A stretch of 64,000 nt of DNA from Elephas maximus indicus (taxonomy: Eukaryota; Chordata; Mammalia; Proboscidea; Elephantidae), in contig NC_064825.1 in assembly GCF_024166365.1 (NCBI RefSeq), forward strand, positions 105,786,480 to 105,850,479, in the 5' to 3' direction. The notes under the pieces are model-generated. The model saw only the letters and a program-made list of their open reading frames with translations, ran no database searches and had not been told where the DNA came from. The first letter of the stretch is position 1, and each line of letters begins with the position of its first letter. The position numbers and the translations under genes are program-made. This document shows, one piece after another, positions 58,936-64,000 of this stretch.

Positions 58936-61590
58936 GGTCTATACATAGGAGGAGGATTGCTGGATCATATGGTAGCTCTACTTCTAGTTTTTTGAGAAAA
59001 TGCCATACCATTTTCGATAGTGAGTGTTACATTTTACAGTCTCACCAGCAATGGATATGGGCTCCAATTTCCCCACAAATTTGCCAACATTTGTTTCATC
59101 GGTTTTGTTTTTGTTTTTTCGTCAGTGCAATTTTAGCTGGGTAAGATAGTATCTCATTGTAATTTTGCATGGCATGTCTCTAATGTCTAATGATTGTGAA
59201 TATCTTCTGATATGTTATTTGTCTACTTGCATGAACTCTTTGGTGACCTTTCTGCCTTAGCCTATTTTGTGAATGAGTTTTGTCTTGCAAGTTGACTTGT
59301 TGCAACTTTCTACAGATTTTAGAAATTAGACCCTTATCAGATAAGTCATTTCCAAAGATATTTTTGCTATCTCTCAGTTGTCTATTTACTCTTTTAATAA
59401 ACTTTTCGTGATCATCTTTTTAATTTTTATGAGGTCCCAGTATGAATCTCACTTGCTCATGATGAATTATTTTTTTGATATTCTGTTGAATTCTATCAGC
59501 TAGAATTTTGGTGAGGATTTTTGCCCCTATGTTCCTGAGGGATATTTGTCTGTAATTTTCTCTTTTTGTAGGGTCTTTGCCTGATTTTGGTATCAGGGTT
59601 ATGGTGGCTTCAAAGAATAAATTTGGGAGTATTCTTTCCTTTTCAATGCTCTGGAATACCTTTAGCAGTACTGGTGTTAATTCTCTGAAAGTTTGGTAGA
59701 ATTCTCCAGTGAAGCCATCATGTCCAGGGCTTCTGTTGTTGTTGTTGGGAGTTTTTTTTTTTTTTTAACCTCTTCAATCTCTTCTTTTGTAATTTTTTTT
59801 TCTCTACCTCAGTTTGTGTTAGTTTAAGTAGGTAGTGTATTTCTAGAAATTTGTCCCTTTCCTCTAGGTTTTCAAATTTGTGGGAGTACAGTTTTTCATA
59901 GTATTCTATTATGATCATTTTTATTTTAGTTGGGTCCATTGTGATAGCACCCATCTTTTTTCTTATTCAAGTTATTTGCTTTCTCTCCTGTTCTTCTATT
60001 GTCATTTTGGGCAATGGTTTGTTAATTTTGTTGATCTTTTCAAAGAACTAACTATTGGTCTTTTTCACTCTTTCAATTGTTTTTGTATTCTCTTTATTTC
60101 TGCTCTAACCTTTATTATTTTCCTTCTTCTGATGACTGAGGGCTTCTTTTGCTGCTCTCTTTCTGTTTATTTGAGTTGTACGGTTAATGTTTTGATGTTC
60201 CTTTCTTCATTTTGGCTGTGTGCATTCATTGCTATAAATTGACCTCTGAGCACTGACTTCGCTGTGTCCTAAAGGTTCTGGTAATATGTTTTCTTTCTTG
60301 TTTGATTCTATAAATTTCTTTATTCATTTCTTGATTTCTTCTATAACCCAGTAGTTTTAAGCAAGGTGTTTTTCAGTTTTCATATGTCTGATTTCTTTTC
60401 CTTGCTGTTTCTGTTACTGATTTCTACTTTTATGGCATTATGCTCAGAAAAGGTGCTTTGTAATATTTTGATGTTTTGGATTCTCTAAGGCTTGCTTTGC
60501 GGCCTAAATTGTGGTCTATTCTGAAGAGTGTTGCATGTGCAATAGAAAAGAATGTAGACTTGGCTGCGCTTGGCTGGAGTGTTCCATATTTGTCTATAAA
60601 GTCAAGCTGACTGATTGTGGCATTTAGATATTCAATGTGTTTACTGAGTTTCTTTCTAAATGTTCTGACCTTCACTGAAAGTGATGTGTTATAGACTCTT
60701 ACTATTATTTTGGAGCTACTTATCTCTCTTTTCAGTGCTCTTAGACTTTGTTTTATGTATTTTGGAGCCTTGTCATTTGGTGTGTATATACCTATTTTGG
60801 TCATATCCTCCTGGTGTTTTGACCCTTTAATAACTATGCACTGTCCTTCCTTCTCCTTTGTGGTAGATTTTGTTTTAAAGTCTATTTTGTCACAAATTAA
60901 TATTGCCAATCTTTTTCTTCTTTGGATGTTGTTTGCTTGATATATTTTTCTGCAGCTTTTAAGTTTTAGTTTGTGTCATTGAGTCTAAAGTGTGTCTTTT
61001 GTAGGCAGCACACAGATGGACTATTTTTTTTTAATCCATTCTACCACTTCCTGTCACTTTATTGGTGCATTTAGTCCATTTGCATTCAATGTAATTATTG
61101 ATAGGTATGAATTTATGGCTGTCATTTGATTGCTTTTTTTTTTTTTGGTGATGACAGTTTCCTTGTTCCATTTAATTTTCTGTGCTGAGACATTTTATGT
61201 ATTTTCTTTTCATCTTTTTCATTACAGTTGATTTTGTGTTTGCTGATTCTTTATGTTTTCTTCTTTTTTATTTTGATGGATAGGATTGTTAGCTTACATT
61301 GAGGTTACCATAAAATTTACCTTTATTTTTCTAAGTTCTAAACAATCTTTTATTTCTTAATGTTGCCTCAACTTCCTGCCCATATGGAAGTTCTATGACT
61401 ACACAGTTTATTCCTTCTTTTTTTGTTTTCATGTTGTCATCGTTTACATATTGACTCTCTGTTTCCCTATTTTTAGTCCTTTAGCTTTGACTTGTTTTTA
61501 CAAGTTCCCTGTCTGGATTGATAACTGGTTGATCTGTTCTGTATTCTAGTTGTTCTCTGGTATTGTTGGTTCTCTAACCAAAAGCTTCTG
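58936..61590 (-). mobile_element. L1 LINE, internally deleted and truncated (copy 5)
   Basis: Minus strand. The left end starts within the ORF2 C-terminus, so the 3' UTR is gone. A deletion near 59430 joins the C-terminal part directly to the front of the RT domain, removing the FADD-containing core. Remaining coding: 59954-59718 (EYYEKLYSHKFENLEERDKF) and the endonuclease 60909-60430 (AILICDKIDFKTKSTTKEK; SAAKSTFFSIAHATLFRIDH). The right end (61140-61590) is the region ahead of ORF2. It is old, with many stops. Confidence 0.88.
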
Positions 61591-62500
61591 CTTCCTGCTC
61601 CCTTGGTGTCTCAGCACTTCAGATCACTCAGCCCATATCTGTCCTGCTGGGCCAACTCTGTAGCTCCACCAGTAGGTTTCTGTAGGCACCCCACTCTTCC
61701 AGTAAACTTCATCTGGAAGGTGGTCATCTGTCTTGCTCTGTGGGTCAGTAAGTCTAGCTCCACTAATAAGTACCCATAGACAACCCACTGCACCAGAACA
61801 CCTCCTACACACAAGCATTCTGCTGTCTCTTCCTGTGGGTCAGCTCCAGTGTTGTCTCATGCTGGTCTCCCGGTTCTGCTCCTTCTGGTTCTCTGTGGCT
61901 GCCAGTTCTCTGCTGCTGCTTTTCAACAACTGCACCATCTCCAGTGTAACAGCTTTCCTCATTTCTTTCTGAGTCCTCGCCAGAATTGTCTTACCCAGAA
62001 AACCAAAACTGTTGCTGTCAAGTCAGTTCTGACTCATAGTGACATTATAGGACAGAGTAGAACTGCTCCATAGAGTTTCAAAGGAGCACCTGGTGGATTC
62101 AAACAGTCAAACTTTTGGTTAGCAGCTGTAGCACTTAACCACTATGCCAATAGAGTTACCAGAATTGTCTTGGATGTCCATAATTCCACCAAGAGTCTCT
62201 TCAAGGCAATCTAGGCTTTTAGTGCTAGGCATTTTAAAACTCTTCTAGGCTCTATCCATTCAGTTTCAATAACATTTACACATTTTAGGTATCTGTTAGA
62301 GTAGCACCCCACTTCTTGTACCAAATTTTGGCAGTGTATTGGAGTCCTTCGTCCAGGGTGCCTGGCCACCCCTTCATTCAGGGGTTGTGAGTCTTTAAAC
62401 TCACTCAAGTCTGGGAATTGTTTAAGGGTCTCCGACTCTCTATTCTGGTGATTCAAGTTAGACTGCTGTGCACCTAACCAAGAATTTTCATCTGTTTGTA
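61591..62500. other. Repeat-derived non-coding sequence, family not identified
   Basis: CT-rich on the plus strand, with internally repetitive phrases (TCTGTCCTGCTGGGCC, TCTTCCTGTGGGTCAG). The latter part (62165-62340), TAGCACCCCACTTCTTGTACCAA, resembles the edge of an LTR-type repeat. An AfroSINE interrupts it at 61997-62160. No supported gene; the short overlapping frames are noise. Confidence 0.45.
61997..62160 (-). mobile_element. AfroSINE
   Basis: Antisense: AACTGTTGCTGTCAAGTCAG, CATTATAGGACAGAGTAGAA, CTTAACCACTATGCCAATAG. CCAGAATTGTCTT at 61980-61992 and 62159-62171 is the target duplication. Confidence 0.95.
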
Positions 62501-62549
62501 CAGATTAAGTAAATATTTAGTAGATTTCCTATCTATTTAACTCCTAGGG

Positions 62550-63270
62550 ACACCACGACTAAGTAGCGAATGCCATAAGTCCATATGAGTCAGACTATTC
62601 TGATTACTGCTTTGATTCCACTGTCCATCACCGTAACTGTGACCACTTTGTCTTTGTCAGTTGAAGGCAGCCACTTGGCACCTACTACCACAAGGTCCAA
62701 TCAGGCCCATTGTAGTTAGGCATCTTAATTCAGTTAGAGCAGTTCCACTGTCAAATGGGATTTACATAAAACAGAAATCACAGAAGCCTCGAAGGATTCT
62801 TGGGCTTCCTTCATGAATTTTTTCCTTGCAGTTATGGTAAAAGGTGTGCCCTCAGGGTAATATGTGTCTGTTTGTGGGTCTAATGTGATAAATCCACACT
62901 AGCAAGCCAATTTCCCTAAGCCTTTGGATGCCTTTTTCTACAGTCTACCAAGGCACATCAGGTACTTCAACTTGATTTATTGTAGGCCATCGCATAATCC
63001 ACACTTTAGCTATCTAGCCAAAAAAGTATTAGATTCTTTCCAAACTTCTCAAGCTGAAGCATTGAATGAAGAAACTGTGCTTAGTGGACCCATATCAATC
63101 AACTCAGACTGATCCATCTTTATCGTCCTTAAACAATTATCCTACACCCTTAATAGCCATACCCACAAGTATTCCCCAGATATCTCCTTGTACATATTAG
63201 AAAAGTCAAGCAGTTCTTTTGGAGTGTAGTGTATGTCCTCCTGGGTCACACTTTATACTTCACCTTTTGG
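62550..63270 (-). pseudogene. Possible endogenous retrovirus (ERVL-like) internal fragment
   Basis: Unlike the next feature, this stretch looks like internal ERV sequence read on the minus strand, broken by several stops. I cannot place it in a specific domain with confidence. If right, two ERV pieces lie in opposite orientations here. A translated search of 62550-63270 against ERV proteins on both strands would decide. Confidence 0.35.
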
Positions 63271-63309
63271 GGGTTAAAAAAAAAGGGACTTAAGTCCAGT
63301 TATAGTTTT

Positions 63310-64000
63310 GTAGACAGATTATTGAAAACTTAACCAGGTGGTAACTCTAATTGAAGCTGCTGTTCCAGACATAGTTCCATTGCTTCAGCAAATTAATATA
63401 TCTCCATGTACCTGGTATGCAACTTTTGATCTGGCTAATGACTTTCTCCCTACCTGTTTTGAAGGACTATCAGAAGTAGTTTACCTTCAGCTGGCAAGGC
63501 CAGCAATACACCTTCAGTTGCCTACCTCAGAGCTACATCAACTATCCAGTCCTACATCATAATTTAGTCCCCAGGGACCTTGATCATCTTTCTCCTCACA
63601 AGATATCACACTGGTCCATTACATTGATTACATTATGCTAATTGGACCTAGTTAGGAAGAAGTGTCGATGACTCTGGACTTACTGGTAAAACATTTGTGT
63701 GCTAGAGGGTGGGAAATTAACCTCACAAAAATTCAGACACCTTCCACCTCAGTGAAATTTTTAGGGCTTCATTGGTGTGGGGCATATCGAGATATTCCTT
63801 CTATAGTGAAGGATGAACTATTACATCTGGCTGATCCCCCAACTAAAAATGAAACACAATGCCTAGTGGACCTCTTTGGGTTTTGAACGCAGCATATACC
63901 TCATTTGAGTGTGCTACTCTGGCCTATTTATCAACTGACTCAAAAAGCTGCTAGGTTTGCCTGGAGCCCAGAACAAGAGAAAGCTCTGTAACAGGTTCAG
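63310..64000 (+). pseudogene. Decayed endogenous retrovirus pol (reverse transcriptase region), runs off the window
   Basis: The plus strand reads as a retroviral reverse transcriptase in pieces: a segment with YATFDLAND near 63420 (first catalytic aspartate region), then YIDYIMLIG near 63621-63648, where the usual second aspartate of the YxDD box is replaced, then GWEINLTKIQ and VKFLGLHW near 63710-63775, which follow the YxDD box in retroviral RTs. Frameshifts (near 63560-63600) and stops (near 63652, 63884 and 63988) show it is an old, non-coding relic. Protease lies upstream in intact elements but is not recognised here. RNase H and integrase would lie beyond the edge. Confidence 0.82.

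Overview
This is a vertebrate (placental mammal) nuclear genomic window, almost certainly afrotherian and most likely elephant. The main evidence is the repeats. About twenty copies of a tRNA-derived SINE of the AfroSINE type sit beside RTE-clade (BovB-like) LINEs that share the SINE's 3' end, together with several L1s whose 3' UTR carries afrotherian-style sequence. Naming the species is inference; the repeat classes are read from the sequence. No bacterial-type operon, CRISPR array, rRNA or tRNA gene is visible.

Layout. 1-9055: an older plus-strand L1 split by a younger, near full-length L1 (547-6806). 9098-12080: SINEs, an RTE fragment, a MER2-like DNA transposon split by a SINE, and an unclassified dispersed repeat. 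12163-13104 (minus): the only intact host gene, an OR10AG-like olfactory receptor of 313 residues. 14118-16489: an end-to-end Tigger1 (pogo/mariner-type) DNA transposon with a dead transposase gene. 17425-29462: a segment (copy A) interrupted by an L1, an RTE and SINEs. 29716-32735: a nearly complete minus-strand RTE. 32736-33990: an inverted copy of the right part of A. 34080-40905: a near full-length minus-strand L1. 40930-58425: a direct copy (copy B) of the left part of A, swollen from about 3.5 kb to 17.5 kb by SINEs, two RTEs, nested LTR-like elements, a long TATC microsatellite and a near full-length L1. 58436-61590: an RTE tail, a SINE and a broken L1. 61591-64000: repeat-derived sequence and a decayed endogenous retrovirus with an RT-region pol fragment running off the window.

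How it fits together. Apart from the receptor gene, everything supported here is mobile DNA or its remains. The useful information is stratigraphic. Because A and B are paralogous copies, many insertions in one have an identifiable empty site in the other, so the order of insertion can be read directly. L1 and RTE supply the reverse transcriptases; the AfroSINE has a tRNA-like promoter head and an RTE-like tail, which fits mobilisation by RTE. None of the LINEs has two intact ORFs. I found no convincing new biological system. The most interesting signals are the rearranged segmental duplication, an identical in-frame stop beside the RT catalytic box in two independently inserted L1s, and the clean multi-level nesting.
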